Assembly (NCBI GenBank): GCA_026989275.1
Contig: JALSJQ010000002.1
Coordinates: forward strand, 1 to 34,764
Origin: Albidovulum sp.
GTDB taxonomy: Bacteria > Pseudomonadota > Alphaproteobacteria > Rhodobacterales > Rhodobacteraceae
Reading direction: 5' to 3'
DNA length: 34,764 bases
The translations under genes were made by a program, and so were the position numbers. The notes under the pieces were generated by a model, which ran no database searches, was not told the origin of the DNA, and saw only the letters and a program-made list of their open reading frames with translations. Position 1 is the first letter of the stretch. Each line of letters opens with the position of its first letter. This document shows positions 1-9,034 of the stretch, piece after piece.

Positions 1-318
1 CCGCAGGCTGGCGAAGGACTGGGAAAAGCGGATCGCTTCATCCGAGGCATGGCTGCTCATCGCATCCATCCGAAGGCAAATGAGATTCCTGGCAAAAGCC
101 ACATCTTCAAAGACTTGATTTTGAGTCGGACTCTGAAGCCCGGAAAGCGCGGAATCGCCGGAGATGTTCTCCCTGGCCGGGCGTCTTTCGGCGTTCGCCA
201 GACATTCTCGTGGTTGTCCGCTCGGTCCGCCCCGAGCGGCTCTCGGTGGCGGCCAATCGTCGAACTTCGGCTCCTCGGCGGGAAAGAAAATGAACACCAC
301 GACAAGAAAGCACGGCAA
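1..318 (-). CDS. Possible truncated exported protein of unknown function
   Basis: One minus-strand frame stays open from the stop at 421-423 to the window edge. From a TTG at 318 it reads as a short hydrophobic N-terminus (PCFLVVVFIFFPAEE), then a proline- and arginine-rich linker, then a mixed, protein-like stretch (for example VFEDVAFARNLICLRMDAMS). This resembles a signal sequence or membrane anchor followed by a soluble domain cut by the window edge. No convincing ribosome-binding site precedes the TTG, and an internal ATG at 69-67 is an alternative start. Third-position GC is lower than in the housekeeping genes, which suits accessory DNA. I recognise no family. It could also be non-coding. 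Confidence 0.3.
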   Translation of the reverse strand, partial: MPCFLVVVFIFFPAEEPKFDDWPPPRAARGGPSGQPRECLANAERRPARENISGDSALSGLQSPTQNQVFEDVAFARNLICLRMDAMSSHASDEAIRFSQSFASLR

Positions 319-510
319 TGCCGCGCGACGCTCGTTCAGAACGAAGAAACGCGCCGGTCCGCCGCAAGCCCCTTCCTCGTTCGCCAACGCCGGAGAATCG
401 AAGGACGAGCGGTGGAGCGGTCATTGCAGATTGACACGCAAGGGTAGATCGCTACACTTGGGTAATCATCCGGGCATGATTGCTCGGCTCGGAGAATTTC
501 GAAACCTGCC

Positions 511-1323
511 ATGCGTATGGGACAATATCTTCGCCTGTTGACGCTATTCGCCCTTGCTCTGGCAACAGCGTTTCCCACGGCCGTTCGCGCCGATATCGTC
601 ATCGAGCCCCTTGTCAGGAACGCCCCGCGCATCCTGCGTCTTCTCGCGCCCATTGCGCGATCGAGCCGAGCCCTGGCGACGGAGGAGATCGTCGCGCTCT
701 CGCGGCTGGCCAGAACGCCGGGAGGCACCCGCGCTGTCGGCAGGGAGCTGGCAAGACGCGGACTGACTGGCAGCCAGATCGAGGACGCCTATCTGCGCAT
801 CGCGGTCCGGCACGGCACCCTCGAGCGCGCGGAAGCCGAACGGCTTTTCCACGCCCTGAGCGGAACACCGGGCTTCACCTCGACCTTGCGCAAGGTGATC
901 GGCAACAGTCCCTGCTGCACCAGCGGCCACATGTTCGAGCTGCGGCTTGCCGCCCGGGCGGCCGAGAGCGGGTTCAAGGTCAGGAATATCGGCTTTCCCT
1001 TCTCGGACGGGCTCAAGCGCGGCGTGAGCGACATCGACGTTGTCTTGGAGCGCGGAGGGCGCGTGTTCGCGATCGAGGCCAAGAACTACGCCCCGGGTCG
1101 TCCGATTCCGCTGGACATGGCCCGCGCCGACATGGCGACCCTCGCACAATTTGCGCGCCAGGCCGACTCGGTCGTCGTGCCGGTATTCGTCATGGCCAAT
1201 CGCCCGGACCCCGCCAGGCTGAAGCTGCTGCAACACGCTGCCGAACGCAACGGCGTCGAACTCGTCATCGGGAACGCAACCGCCGCAATGGCCCAGATCG
1301 ACATGCTGAGGAGGATCAAGTGA
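511..1323 (+). CDS. Exported PD-(D/E)XK nuclease-like protein
   Basis: The 270-residue product starts with a signal peptide (hydrophobic residues 7-20, probable cleavage after TAVRA at 27). A helical region of about 100 residues follows, then a restriction-endonuclease-like core. The core shows the usual order of a helix with Phe-Glu (E143), a strand with SDIDVV (D174, D176) and a strand with FAIEAKNY (E189, K191), as in Mrr/NERD-type PD-(D/E)XK enzymes. C135 and C136 lie just before the core. A nuclease with an export signal should act in the periplasm or outside the cell, or the fold may have lost catalysis; that part is inference. The start could be ATG 511 or ATG 517, since only a distant GGAGA (491-495) precedes them. 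The stop overlaps the start of the next gene, so the two are coupled. Confidence 0.75.
   Translation: MRMGQYLRLLTLFALALATAFPTAVRADIVIEPLVRNAPRILRLLAPIARSSRALATEEIVALSRLARTPGGTRAVGRELARRGLTGSQIEDAYLRIAVRHGTLERAEAERLFHALSGTPGFTSTLRKVIGNSPCCTSGHMFELRLAARAAESGFKVRNIGFPFSDGLKRGVSDIDVVLERGGRVFAIEAKNYAPGRPIPLDMARADMATLAQFARQADSVVVPVFVMANRPDPARLKLLQHAAERNGVELVIGNATAAMAQIDMLRRIK
1308..1314 (+). promoter_or_regulatory. Ribosome-binding site that decides the downstream GTG start
   Basis: GAGGAGG lies five bases before GTG 1320, inside the last codons of the nuclease-like gene. It supports GTG 1320 as the start of the second gene, giving a GTGA overlap and translational coupling. Confidence 0.75.
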
Positions 1324-2699
1324 GAAACCCGACAGTTCTCCATGTATTCGCATTGGCGATACTCGTCAGCCTCCTCGCTGCATCGGCCGCTCCGGCGGCC
1401 GAATACGCCACCTTCGACGCCTTCTACGAGGAAGACGGCCTGCTGGGATGGGGTTCGATCCTGTTGGGGGGGCTGATAGCGGTGGGTGTTGGCGCCTTCG
1501 TCTTCTTCACCGGTGGCACCGGCGGACCCGTCGTCGCGGCAATCGGCAGCTGGATCGGGGGCGCCATGGGCCTTTCGGGCGCTGCGGCCACCAATGCCGG
1601 CCTCGCACTGCTCGGCGGCGGGGCTCTCTCTGCCGGCGGTCTCGGCATGGCCGGTGGCACCGCTCTTCTGACAGCCGTGCTTACCTTCAGCACCGATCTG
1701 GCCGTCACGACATCGACCGAATATCTGTGGGGATCGATAAACCGACAATACGACTATGAGGAATTGCAGAAGGAAAGCACCCGCCTCGTGACGCTGCCGG
1801 TCCCGGTCAACACGAGCGGCTCCGACATCTACAGCCGCACGATGGAAATACTTGTGGAGGAAATCGACCAGGAACAGCCTGTACAAAGCCCGTACAATCA
1901 GGGTGTGATCAGCCGCGCCATCCAGACATTGCATTCCGGCCTTCACGAAACCGAAGACGTCGAATATCGCGTGAAGGATCAGGCGATGCTCGCTCTCCTC
2001 CACTTCCTTCACAACGACTACCGGGAAGCGCAGACATGGGCGCAGCGGGCGATCACCCTCGCCCGATCCGAGGAGATGGCCTACACGCTGCCGCAATTCG
2101 TCCATGCGGCGAGCCTGCTCATGACCGAGCCGGACAATTTCTACGAAAGCGCAAGGGATCTGCGGCGAGCCGTTCTCGGCGAATCGGACAATTCCCTTTT
2201 CCCCGGAAATCAGCCCAACAAGTTGCTTCCTGTCGTCTTTGCGACCTATCTCGATCGCATGGTGCTGCTCTACGATCAGGGCGAGCTGCCGGACGGTGCG
2301 TTCGGACATGTTGCCCGGATCATGGAGGAAGACGCCCTCTCCAAGTTGCAGGCACGGAACCTGACGCTCCTTCTGTTCCGGGAAATCGGACTGCTGAAAA
2401 GCTATCAGCAAAGGATTCTCGCCATCGTTGCCACCGACAATGCCACGATCCGCAACAGCCCGGCTACGGCAAGATACCTCGAGAGGGCCTTTCGACGGTA
2501 TGAAACATTGTCCAGGGCGGCTCGTTCAACGGCTTCGAGCTTGAGTGAAGCGGATCTGGACGACGAGACGCGGGACAAGGTTTCACCGATGATCGAAGCA
2601 GCGTGGAAATATCGTGATTCCTCTCACCGCAACGAGCTGAACAGGAAGATCTGCCGTTTCGCCGCCGAGCAGGGCACGAAACTCGGCATCTGCGGTTGA
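1320..2699 (+). CDS. Exported glycine-rich membrane protein with helical C-terminal domain, unknown function
   Basis: The product has 459 residues. Residues 1-27 form a signal peptide ending in APAA. Residues 43-64 are a probable membrane helix. Residues 65-130 are very rich in Gly and Ala with a glycine-zipper pattern (GSWIGGAMGLSGAAATNAG, then LALLGGGALSAGG), which suggests close helix packing in a membrane. From about 145 to the end the chain is predominantly helical and looks like degenerate TPR-type repeats (for example LLHFLHNDYREAQTWAQRAI). The C-terminus ends in two cysteines. I do not recognise a named family. The start is GTG 1320 because of the Shine-Dalgarno match and because a signal peptide follows at once. 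The GTGA overlap with the nuclease-like gene implies joint function. GC content is visibly lower than in the housekeeping genes. Confidence 0.7.
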   Translation: MRNPTVLHVFALAILVSLLAASAAPAAEYATFDAFYEEDGLLGWGSILLGGLIAVGVGAFVFFTGGTGGPVVAAIGSWIGGAMGLSGAAATNAGLALLGGGALSAGGLGMAGGTALLTAVLTFSTDLAVTTSTEYLWGSINRQYDYEELQKESTRLVTLPVPVNTSGSDIYSRTMEILVEEIDQEQPVQSPYNQGVISRAIQTLHSGLHETEDVEYRVKDQAMLALLHFLHNDYREAQTWAQRAITLARSEEMAYTLPQFVHAASLLMTEPDNFYESARDLRRAVLGESDNSLFPGNQPNKLLPVVFATYLDRMVLLYDQGELPDGAFGHVARIMEEDALSKLQARNLTLLLFREIGLLKSYQQRILAIVATDNATIRNSPATARYLERAFRRYETLSRAARSTASSLSEADLDDETRDKVSPMIEAAWKYRDSSHRNELNRKICRFAAEQGTKLGICG

Positions 2700-3115
2700 G
2701 ACGGGCACGGCTGCAGGCGCAACGTGCGGCCTCGCTGCCTGTCCCGATCCGCATTCCTGCTCCAGCCGGCTGCCGAATATCCGTTCGAATATCCGTTCCG
2801 GCCACACGGCAGGACGCCGTGATCCTCGTTCCGCCTGCCGCGCCCGGCCGGGCCGTTCGTCAGGCTGGCGGTCTTGGTTGCCCGCAAAGCCGAGCCGCCG
2901 CTTCGCTCGCCCGCGGGCGCTTGCAGGCTCGCTTCTGCCCGGCGCCGGAGAAATTGCAGGCAGGGGGGCGTTCGCCGTATCGAGACGGGAAACGCCAACC
3001 TGCTCGGGGCGCGACGGGAGGGCCGGGCCGGTTCCGACCGTGTTCGCGAGGTTTCGTCCGGATTTCCGGGCGCGGTGCCTTCCGGCCGGGGAACCGCCTT
3101 CACGCGCCGCGCTTT
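2700..3115. other. Non-coding gap between convergent genes
   Basis: I see no convincing gene in these 416 bases; all open frames have arginine- and proline-rich shadow composition. The only visible structure is a perfect 12-base tandem duplication (GAATATCCGTTC twice) near 2775-2798. Confidence 0.5.
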
Positions 3116-3640
3116 CTACCTTGCCGCAATCGCGGCGCCGGTGCCGCCCGGCAGCGCCGCGCGGGTGTCGTAGGGCAGGAGGCCGAGGAGCTGGGCGGTG
3201 GCCAGCGCGACTTCGCCGCTCGGCAATCCGCGCTCCCCCTGAAAGACCCTGAGCGCCGCCCGAGTGGCTTCGTCGAGCCGGCCGGTGACCTTGCCGGCAA
3301 AGTAGCCCCGCACCGCGAGCGCCCTTTGCAGCGAGGCGACGAGATCGTGCGTCAGCTGCGCCGGACAGACCACGCGGAACGGGATCTCCTGCGCCGGTCG
3401 CACCTGCCGCGTCGTCCGCAGGGTATGGTATTCGGCAGGGCGAAGGAGGCGGCCGTTCCCGTCGCGCTGCTCCGGCACCACGCGCCGCTGTTCGGTCACG
3501 GTCTCGTATTCCGCCGGCAACCGCAAAACCGACCAGCAACCCTCCGCGGCTCCGGCCGGAAGGGCCGCCCCGAAGACCAGAAGGGTCGCGAGCCACGCCG
3601 CCCCCGTCCGGCATCTCGTTCTTCGCCCCCGTCGCTTCAT
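3116..3640 (-). CDS. Exported peptidoglycan-binding domain protein
   Basis: The 174-residue product has a basic N-terminus and a hydrophobic signal segment (AAWLATLLVFGAALPAGAAEG), so it is exported. Residues about 95-150 (LTHDLVASLQRALAVRGYFAGK, then DEATRAALRVFQGERGLPSG) match the PG_binding_1 pattern of three short helices that bind cell wall. The middle region has repeated TxTEQRRVVPEQ and TTRQVRPAQE segments, perhaps a short duplicated strand motif. AAGGGAGAA stands about seven bases upstream of the ATG. No catalytic domain is present, so it is probably a wall-associated structural or adaptor protein. It converges on the accessory pair to its left. Confidence 0.75.
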   Translation of the reverse strand: MKRRGRRTRCRTGAAWLATLLVFGAALPAGAAEGCWSVLRLPAEYETVTEQRRVVPEQRDGNGRLLRPAEYHTLRTTRQVRPAQEIPFRVVCPAQLTHDLVASLQRALAVRGYFAGKVTGRLDEATRAALRVFQGERGLPSGEVALATAQLLGLLPYDTRAALPGGTGAAIAAR

Positions 3641-3756
3641 CCGTGCCGTTCTCCCTTGCGTTGGCCCGGCCCGCGCCGGAACGTCCCGTTCACATTCCTG
3701 CCAGAGGATTGCGGCAACAATTGGTCACTCTGGAAGACGGGGACGGCATCGGCTAA

Positions 3757-4109
<353 letters not shown>

Positions 4110-4110
<1 letters not shown>

Positions 4111-4859
4111 TGTTCCTGCCCCGCACCCTCGCCCGCCTTGCGGCCCTCGCCATCGGGGCTCTCGCATGGGCAGAGGCAGGGGCGGAAAGCGGCGGCGCCC
4201 CCCACATCGTCGCGGCCCGTTACGAAATGCCGACGGCACGCTATGACCACGGCATTCTGGGTGATTCGCTCGAATGGGGGGCACTGCGTCTGCAACTTTC
4301 GGACGGCAGCAGCGTGCTCCTGCGCCTGCCCGGGAACCGCGTCTTCGAGGATATCGCCCCGAGGCTCGTTGCGCTGAAGGGGCGGGCCGGGCCGCTCGTG
4401 ATGGTGGTCGAGACCGATCTTGCGCGCGGCGCGCGGCTCGCGCTCTTCGGCCGCTCGGGCGTGGTGACGGCGACACCCTTCATCGGCCGCTCCCATCGCT
4501 GGCTCGCCCCTCTCGGTGCCGCCGATCTCGACGGAGACGGGCGAACCGAGATTGCCTATGTCGATCGGCCGCACCTGGCCCGGAAGCTGCGTGTCTGGCG
4601 CTTCGAGCCGCAAGGGGCGGGTCGGGGGCGACTCGTGGAAGTGGCCGATCTCGACGGGGTCAGCAATCACCGGATCGGCTGGAGCTTCATTCCCGGCGGT
4701 ATCCGCCGCTGCGGTTCGCGACCGGAAATGATCCTGGCCTCGGGCGACTGGCGGCAGGTGCTGGCGGTGACGCTGGAAGGCGGCGCGCTCCGTTCCCGCC
4801 CCATTGGCCGCTGGCAGAGCCCGGCCGATCTCGACCGTGCCCTTCGCTGTCCCGGCTGA
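4110..4859 (+). CDS. Exported FG-GAP/VCBS-like repeat protein
   Basis: The 249-residue product begins with a signal peptide (LARLAALAIGALAWAEAGAE). It contains a calcium-loop-type motif DLDGDGRTEIAYVD followed by strands, as in one blade of an FG-GAP/VCBS beta-propeller, with a weaker copy (VADLDGVSNH) later. Only one strong repeat is visible, so the propeller is degenerate or small. The start codon overlaps the ferredoxin stop (TGATG). The exported location does not fit a direct electron partner of a cytoplasmic ferredoxin, so the coupling may be only transcriptional economy. Function unknown. Confidence 0.75.
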
Positions 4860-5184
4860 GACGGCTCGAGTGGGCGAAGGGCGGCAAGACCGCAAGAAGC
4901 GCTTCGATCGGGGGCGAAAGCCCGTTCCCCGCTCGCGGACCGGTCCGCACCGGGAAACCTTCGGAGCGAGACGCCGATCACCGTGATGACAGGTGCCGCA
5001 CTGCCTGTCAAAGTGCCCGTTTCGGGTCTTCGAGCGCGCCAGCGATGCCGGCATGCACCGTCTTCCCGCTCCCGAAGTCGCGCCCGGAAACGGCGGCCGG
5101 CGCATCGCCTCGCCGACCCGTCATTTTCCCGCCGCACCCTGCATGCGTGGAACGGCCGGGCAGCCGCCGCGCGCCGGGCGGCAT
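4860..5184. other. Non-coding gap between convergent genes, with a hairpin
   Basis: No gene is apparent. A perfect 7-bp inverted repeat, TGACAGG (4987-4993) and CCTGTCA (5004-5010), could form a hairpin with a 10-base loop. There is no T-run, so it is only a weak terminator candidate. Confidence 0.4.
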
Positions 5185-6369
5185 TCACATGCCGACTTCG
5201 ATCATGGCGCGCGCGAGGATCGGCACCGTTTCCTCGGTCAGCCCGGCGATGTTGATGCGGCTGTCGCCGACCATGTAGATGCCGTGTTTCTCGCGCATGG
5301 CTTCGACCTGCTCGGGCGTGGCACCGAGACGGGAGAACATGCCGCGATGACGGGCGATGAAATCGAACCGGTCGGAATTGGAGAGCTTGCGCAGCTCCTC
5401 GGCCAGAAGCTGGCGGATCTTCAGCATGTTCAGCCGCATCTCCTCGAGCTCGGCCTGCCAGTCCGCACGCAGGGCCGGATCCTCGAGCACCATCGTCACC
5501 AGACGGGCGCCATGGTCGGGCGGGAAGGAATAGTTCTGCCGGTTGAGATAGGCGAGATTGCCCTGCAGCAGCTCGCGGCGGCGGGGATCGTCCGCCAGCG
5601 CCAGCACGATGCCGGCCCTCTCGCGGTAGATGCCGAAATTCTTCGAGCAGCTGGCGGCGATCAGCATTTCCGGCATCTGCGTCGCCATGTGCCGCAGCCC
5701 GGCCGCATCCTCCTCGAGACCGTCGCCGAAACCCTGATAGGCGATATCGACGAAGGGCAGCGCCCTCTTCTCGAGAAGAAGATCGGTCACTTCGCGCCAC
5801 TCGTCGAGGGTGAGGTTGGCGCCCGTGGGGTTGTGGCAGCAGCCATGCAGCAGCACCACGTCACCTTGCCGCACCCCGGCAAGATCGGCCATCATGCCGG
5901 CGAAATCGACATCGCGGGTGCCGGAGTCGAAATAGCGGTATTCCGCGATCGGCAGCTTCAGATAGCGGATGATCGAGGGGTGATTGGGCCAGGTCGGCGC
6001 CGAGAGCCAGACCGTCGCCTCCGGTCGCACCATGCGGACGAGCTCGAGGCTCTGGCGGATCGCGCCGGTGCCGCCCGGCGTGGCCAGCGCCGCGACCCTC
6101 CCGGAGGGCACCGCCTCCCCGAGAACGAGCGCGCGCATCGCCGCATGGTAGGCCGGGTCGCCGGCCACGGCGGTATAGGCCTTGGTGGTCTCGCTCTCCC
6201 AGAGCCGCTTTTCGGCTTCCTTCACCGCCCGCATGATCGGGGTGACGCCCTCGGCATTGCGATAGACGCCGACGCCGAGATCGATCTTGTTCGGGCGCGG
6301 GTCGGCCCGGAACATCTGCATCAGCTGGAGAATCTTGTCGGGGTTGGGCGGGGTGAGGGGTTCGAACAT
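5185..6369 (-). CDS. Aspartate/aromatic-amino-acid aminotransferase (PLP, class I)
   Basis: The 394-residue product transfers amino groups between aromatic amino acids or aspartate and 2-oxoglutarate. It shows the class I hallmarks of the TyrB/AspC branch: N180-P-T-G-A, D208 and Y211 (FVDIAYQGF), the PLP lysine K243 in SCSKNFGIYRERAG, and a C-terminal RINIAGL that holds the carboxylate-binding arginine. Length is normal. The frame opens upstream, but ATG 6369 is preferred: AGGTGA lies seven bases upstream and MFEPLTPPNPDKIL is a typical N-terminus. The gene follows the sulfurtransferase by 58 bases on the same strand and is probably in its operon. Substrate preference cannot be read from the sequence. 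Confidence 0.93.
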   Translation of the reverse strand: MFEPLTPPNPDKILQLMQMFRADPRPNKIDLGVGVYRNAEGVTPIMRAVKEAEKRLWESETTKAYTAVAGDPAYHAAMRALVLGEAVPSGRVAALATPGGTGAIRQSLELVRMVRPEATVWLSAPTWPNHPSIIRYLKLPIAEYRYFDSGTRDVDFAGMMADLAGVRQGDVVLLHGCCHNPTGANLTLDEWREVTDLLLEKRALPFVDIAYQGFGDGLEEDAAGLRHMATQMPEMLIAASCSKNFGIYRERAGIVLALADDPRRRELLQGNLAYLNRQNYSFPPDHGARLVTMVLEDPALRADWQAELEEMRLNMLKIRQLLAEELRKLSNSDRFDFIARHRGMFSRLGATPEQVEAMREKHGIYMVGDSRINIAGLTEETVPILARAMIEVGM

Positions 6370-6427
6370 GACATTCACCTGTCGCTGGCGCCGGGGCGCA
6401 TGAGTATGGAAAGGGCGGACGAGCCGC

Positions 6428-7279
6428 TCAGCAGGTCTCGACGGCAAGCTCGGGGAACTGGCCCCATTCGGCCCAGGAGCCGTCGTAAAGCGCATGGTCA
6501 CGGTGGCCGATCACCTCGAGCGCGAGGTTGAGGATCGCGGCGGTGACGCCGGAGCCGCAGCTCGTGATGATCGGCTGCGCGAGATCGACCCCGGCGGCCT
6601 CGAAGACGGCGCGGATCTCCTCCGGGCTCCTGAGCGTTCCGCCCTCGTCGAGAAGGGTGGCGTAATGAACGTTCTTCGCCCCGGGGATGTGGCCCGATCT
6701 GAGGCCGGGGCGCGGCTCGGGAGCCCGGCCGCAGAAACGTTCGGGGCTGCGGGCATCGACGATCTCGGCCTCGCCGAGCTTGGCGGCCCGTGCCACCTGG
6801 GTGACATCCTTCACGAGATAGTGCTGGAAGGCGGTGGTCATGTGGCGCTCGCGCAGGATCGGCGGCATGTCCTCGAGCGGGCGGCCTTCGGCCTTCCATT
6901 TCGGCAGCCCGCCGTCGAGCACGGCCACGTCCTGCTTGCCCATCAGGCGAAAGAGCCACCACACGCGGGGCGCCGAGAACATGCCCGCCCCGTCATAGAT
7001 CACGACCTGATGCCCGTCTCCCACGCCCATCGCCCGCATGCGGGACATGAACTTCTCCGGGCTCGGCGCCATGTGCGGCAGGGGGGAGCGGGTGTCGGCG
7101 ATCTCGTCGATGTCGAAGAAACGGGCACCGGGAATGTGCTCCGCAGCGTATTCCGCCTTCGGATCGCGCCCCGCCTCGGGCAGATACCAGGATGCGTCGA
7201 GAATCCGCAGATCCGGATCCCGGAGATGCTGCGCCAGCCATTCGGTCGAAACGACGGTGCGCGGGTCTTCGTATGTCAT
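6428..7279 (-). CDS. sseA: 3-mercaptopyruvate sulfurtransferase
   Basis: The 283-residue product has two rhodanese domains: an inactive N-terminal one (residues about 10-130) and an active C-terminal one (165-280). The catalytic loop is CGSGVT with C241; this six-residue loop with Gly-Ser-Gly-Val-Thr is typical of mercaptopyruvate sulfurtransferase rather than thiosulfate sulfurtransferase. Motifs LRILDASWYLP and SGHIPGAKNV are also family-like. It moves sulfur from 3-mercaptopyruvate to thiol acceptors or cyanide in cysteine breakdown. The adjacent aminotransferase could supply mercaptopyruvate by transaminating cysteine, which is a plausible but unproven link. Confidence 0.92.
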   Translation of the reverse strand: MTYEDPRTVVSTEWLAQHLRDPDLRILDASWYLPEAGRDPKAEYAAEHIPGARFFDIDEIADTRSPLPHMAPSPEKFMSRMRAMGVGDGHQVVIYDGAGMFSAPRVWWLFRLMGKQDVAVLDGGLPKWKAEGRPLEDMPPILRERHMTTAFQHYLVKDVTQVARAAKLGEAEIVDARSPERFCGRAPEPRPGLRSGHIPGAKNVHYATLLDEGGTLRSPEEIRAVFEAAGVDLAQPIITSCGSGVTAAILNLALEVIGHRDHALYDGSWAEWGQFPELAVETC

Positions 7280-7341
7280 GGCGAATTCCTGCTTGATGCC
7301 TTCCCTGCCTAGCGACGCCTGCGCGACCTTTCAAGGGACGC

Positions 7342-7827
7342 TCAACCTGTGTGATGACGCAGCAGCCGTGCCTTCTGGCGCTGCCAGTCGCGCCGGCGTT
7401 CGGTCTCGCGCTTGTCTGCCAGTTTCTTGCCGCGGGCGATGCCGAGCTTGAGCTTGGCGCGGCCCTTGTCGTTGAAATAGAGCTTGAGCGGCACGATCGT
7501 CATGCCTTTGCGGCGGGTGGCGTTCCACAGCCGGTCGATCTCCTTGCGATGGGCGAGGAGCTTGCGCTTGCGCCGCGGCTCGTGCCCCCAGCGGCCGGCC
7601 TGCTCGTAGGGGGCGATGTAGGCGTTGATCAGCCACAGCTCGCCGTTCTCGACCGCGGCATAGCTCTCGGCGATATTGGCTCCGCCCTGGCGCAGCGACT
7701 TGACCTCGGACCCTTCGAGCACAAGGCCGACCTCGAGATCGTCCTCGATGGCGTAATTGTGCCGCGCCTTGCGGTTCTCGGCGATCAGCCTCGAATTCGG
7801 GTCTTTCTTCTTCCTGCGGCTGACCAT
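7342..7827 (-). CDS. smpB: SsrA-binding protein SmpB
   Basis: The 161-residue product binds tmRNA and brings it to stalled ribosomes for trans-translation. Family signatures are present: [29 protein letters not shown], the conserved [18 protein letters not shown] strand and a basic C-terminal tail ([20 protein letters not shown]) that enters the ribosomal mRNA channel. Length is standard. It lies 48 bases after dapA on the same strand, an arrangement common in this group. The start ATG 7827 is followed by [10 protein letters not shown], a usual N-terminus. Confidence 0.97.
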   Translation of the reverse strand: MVSRRKKKDPNSRLIAENRKARHNYAIEDDLEVGLVLEGSEVKSLRQGGANIAESYAAVENGELWLINAYIAPYEQAGRWGHEPRRKRKLLAHRKEIDRLWNATRRKGMTIVPLKLYFNDKGRAKLKLGIARGKKLADKRETERRRDWQRQKARLLRHHTG

Positions 7828-7875
7828 GGCACCTTTCGCGGCTCCGGGCCGCCCCCCTGAGGCATTCGCTCGGGC

Positions 7876-8772
7876 TCAGAGGAGCCCCAGCCCTTCCATC
7901 GCCGCCCGAATGGCGGCACGGGTGGATTCGGTGGCCGGCAGCATCGGCAGCCGCACCTCCTCGGTGCAGCGGCCCAGAAGCGCAAGACCGCATTTCGCAC
8001 CGACGACGCCCGGCTCGAGGAACACGGCCCGATGCAGCGGCATCAACCGGTCCTGCAACGCAAGGGCCCTGGCGTGATCCCCCGCGAGGGACGCGGCCTG
8101 CATCTCGGCGCAGAGCCGCGGCGCGACGTTAGCCGTCACCGAGATGCAGCCGACGCCACCTTCGGCATTGAAGCCGTGCGCGGTGGCGTCCTCGCCCGAC
8201 AGCTGGACGAAATCCGGTCCGCAGGCCGCCCGCTGTGCCGGCACGCGCGCCAGATCGCCAGTCGCGTCCTTCACGCCGATGATCCGCGGCAGCTGCGCCA
8301 GCTCGGCCATGGTGGCAACGCTCATGTCCACCGCCGAACGTCCCGGAATGTTGTAGATGATGATCGGCAGCTCGCAGCAATCATGCAGCGCCCTGTAATG
8401 GGCGACGAGCCCGGCCTGGGTCGGCTTGTTGTAATAAGGCGTGACCACGAGCGCGGCATCGGCTCCCACCTTTTCGGCATGGCGCATGAAGCGGATCGCC
8501 TCGGCGGTGTTGTTGGAGCCGGTCCCGGCGATCACAGGCACGCGGCCGGCGGCGAAGCCGACCACCGCCTCGATCACCGCCTCGTGCTCCTCATGGGTCA
8601 ATGTCGGGCTCTCGCCGGTCGTGCCGACGGCGACGAGCCCCGAAGACCCCTCGGCGATCTGCCAGTCCACCAGTGCCTCGAGAGCGGCAAAGTCCACCTT
8701 GCCGTCCCGGAAAGGGGTGACGAGAGCGGGCATCGAGCCCGTGAAACGGCTGGCGGTGGCGGGTGCAGTCAT
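7876..8772 (-). CDS. dapA: 4-hydroxy-tetrahydrodipicolinate synthase
   Basis: The 298-residue TIM-barrel enzyme condenses pyruvate with aspartate semialdehyde, the first committed step of the lysine/diaminopimelate pathway. Visible active-site residues are TTGE (51-54), Y140 and R145 in [10 protein letters not shown], and the Schiff-base lysine K168 in GVKDATG. The frame continues upstream, but ATG 8772 has a strong GGGAGAGG ribosome-binding site and gives the normal length. The gene is divergent from the lytic transglycosylase across a 262-base gap that should hold both promoters. A second pathway enzyme, dapF, lies at 32.5-33.5 kb. Confidence 0.97.
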   Translation of the reverse strand: MTAPATASRFTGSMPALVTPFRDGKVDFAALEALVDWQIAEGSSGLVAVGTTGESPTLTHEEHEAVIEAVVGFAAGRVPVIAGTGSNNTAEAIRFMRHAEKVGADAALVVTPYYNKPTQAGLVAHYRALHDCCELPIIIYNIPGRSAVDMSVATMAELAQLPRIIGVKDATGDLARVPAQRAACGPDFVQLSGEDATAHGFNAEGGVGCISVTANVAPRLCAEMQAASLAGDHARALALQDRLMPLHRAVFLEPGVVGAKCGLALLGRCTEEVRLPMLPATESTRAAIRAAMEGLGLL

Positions 8773-9034
8773 GGAGCCTCTCCCTCGGCTGCGGACGGCC
8801 GGTCTGTCCGAACGGTGCTTTCGGCGGCTGGAAACTACCCCGCCGCGCGCTCCTTGCCAAGCCGTCCCGTGCCGGGGCGCTCCGATCGGGGCGGGTGGCC
8901 GCCCGCCGGTGCGCATCCGCCGATTGCCCCTGTCGAGCCGGAGCGGGATCTGCTAGCCTGCCGCCGAAGCGCCGCCCGGGCTCCGGGCGCCAGGGAGTGA
9001 TCCGGGAAGGACCGATCCGAAGGGAATCCGCCTG

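Noticed and set aside
2775-2798. Tandem 12-base duplication
   Set aside because: Only two copies and no associated structure or gene; ordinary slippage explains it.
2624-3103. Minus-strand open frame in the gap after the glycine-rich gene
   Set aside because: Arg/Pro/Ser-rich with no motif or ribosome-binding site, and it runs into the opposite strand of the glycine-rich gene.
4993-6531. Plus-strand open frame opposite the aminotransferase
   Set aside because: The minus strand encodes a complete class I aminotransferase with the PLP lysine; the plus frame shows no domain.
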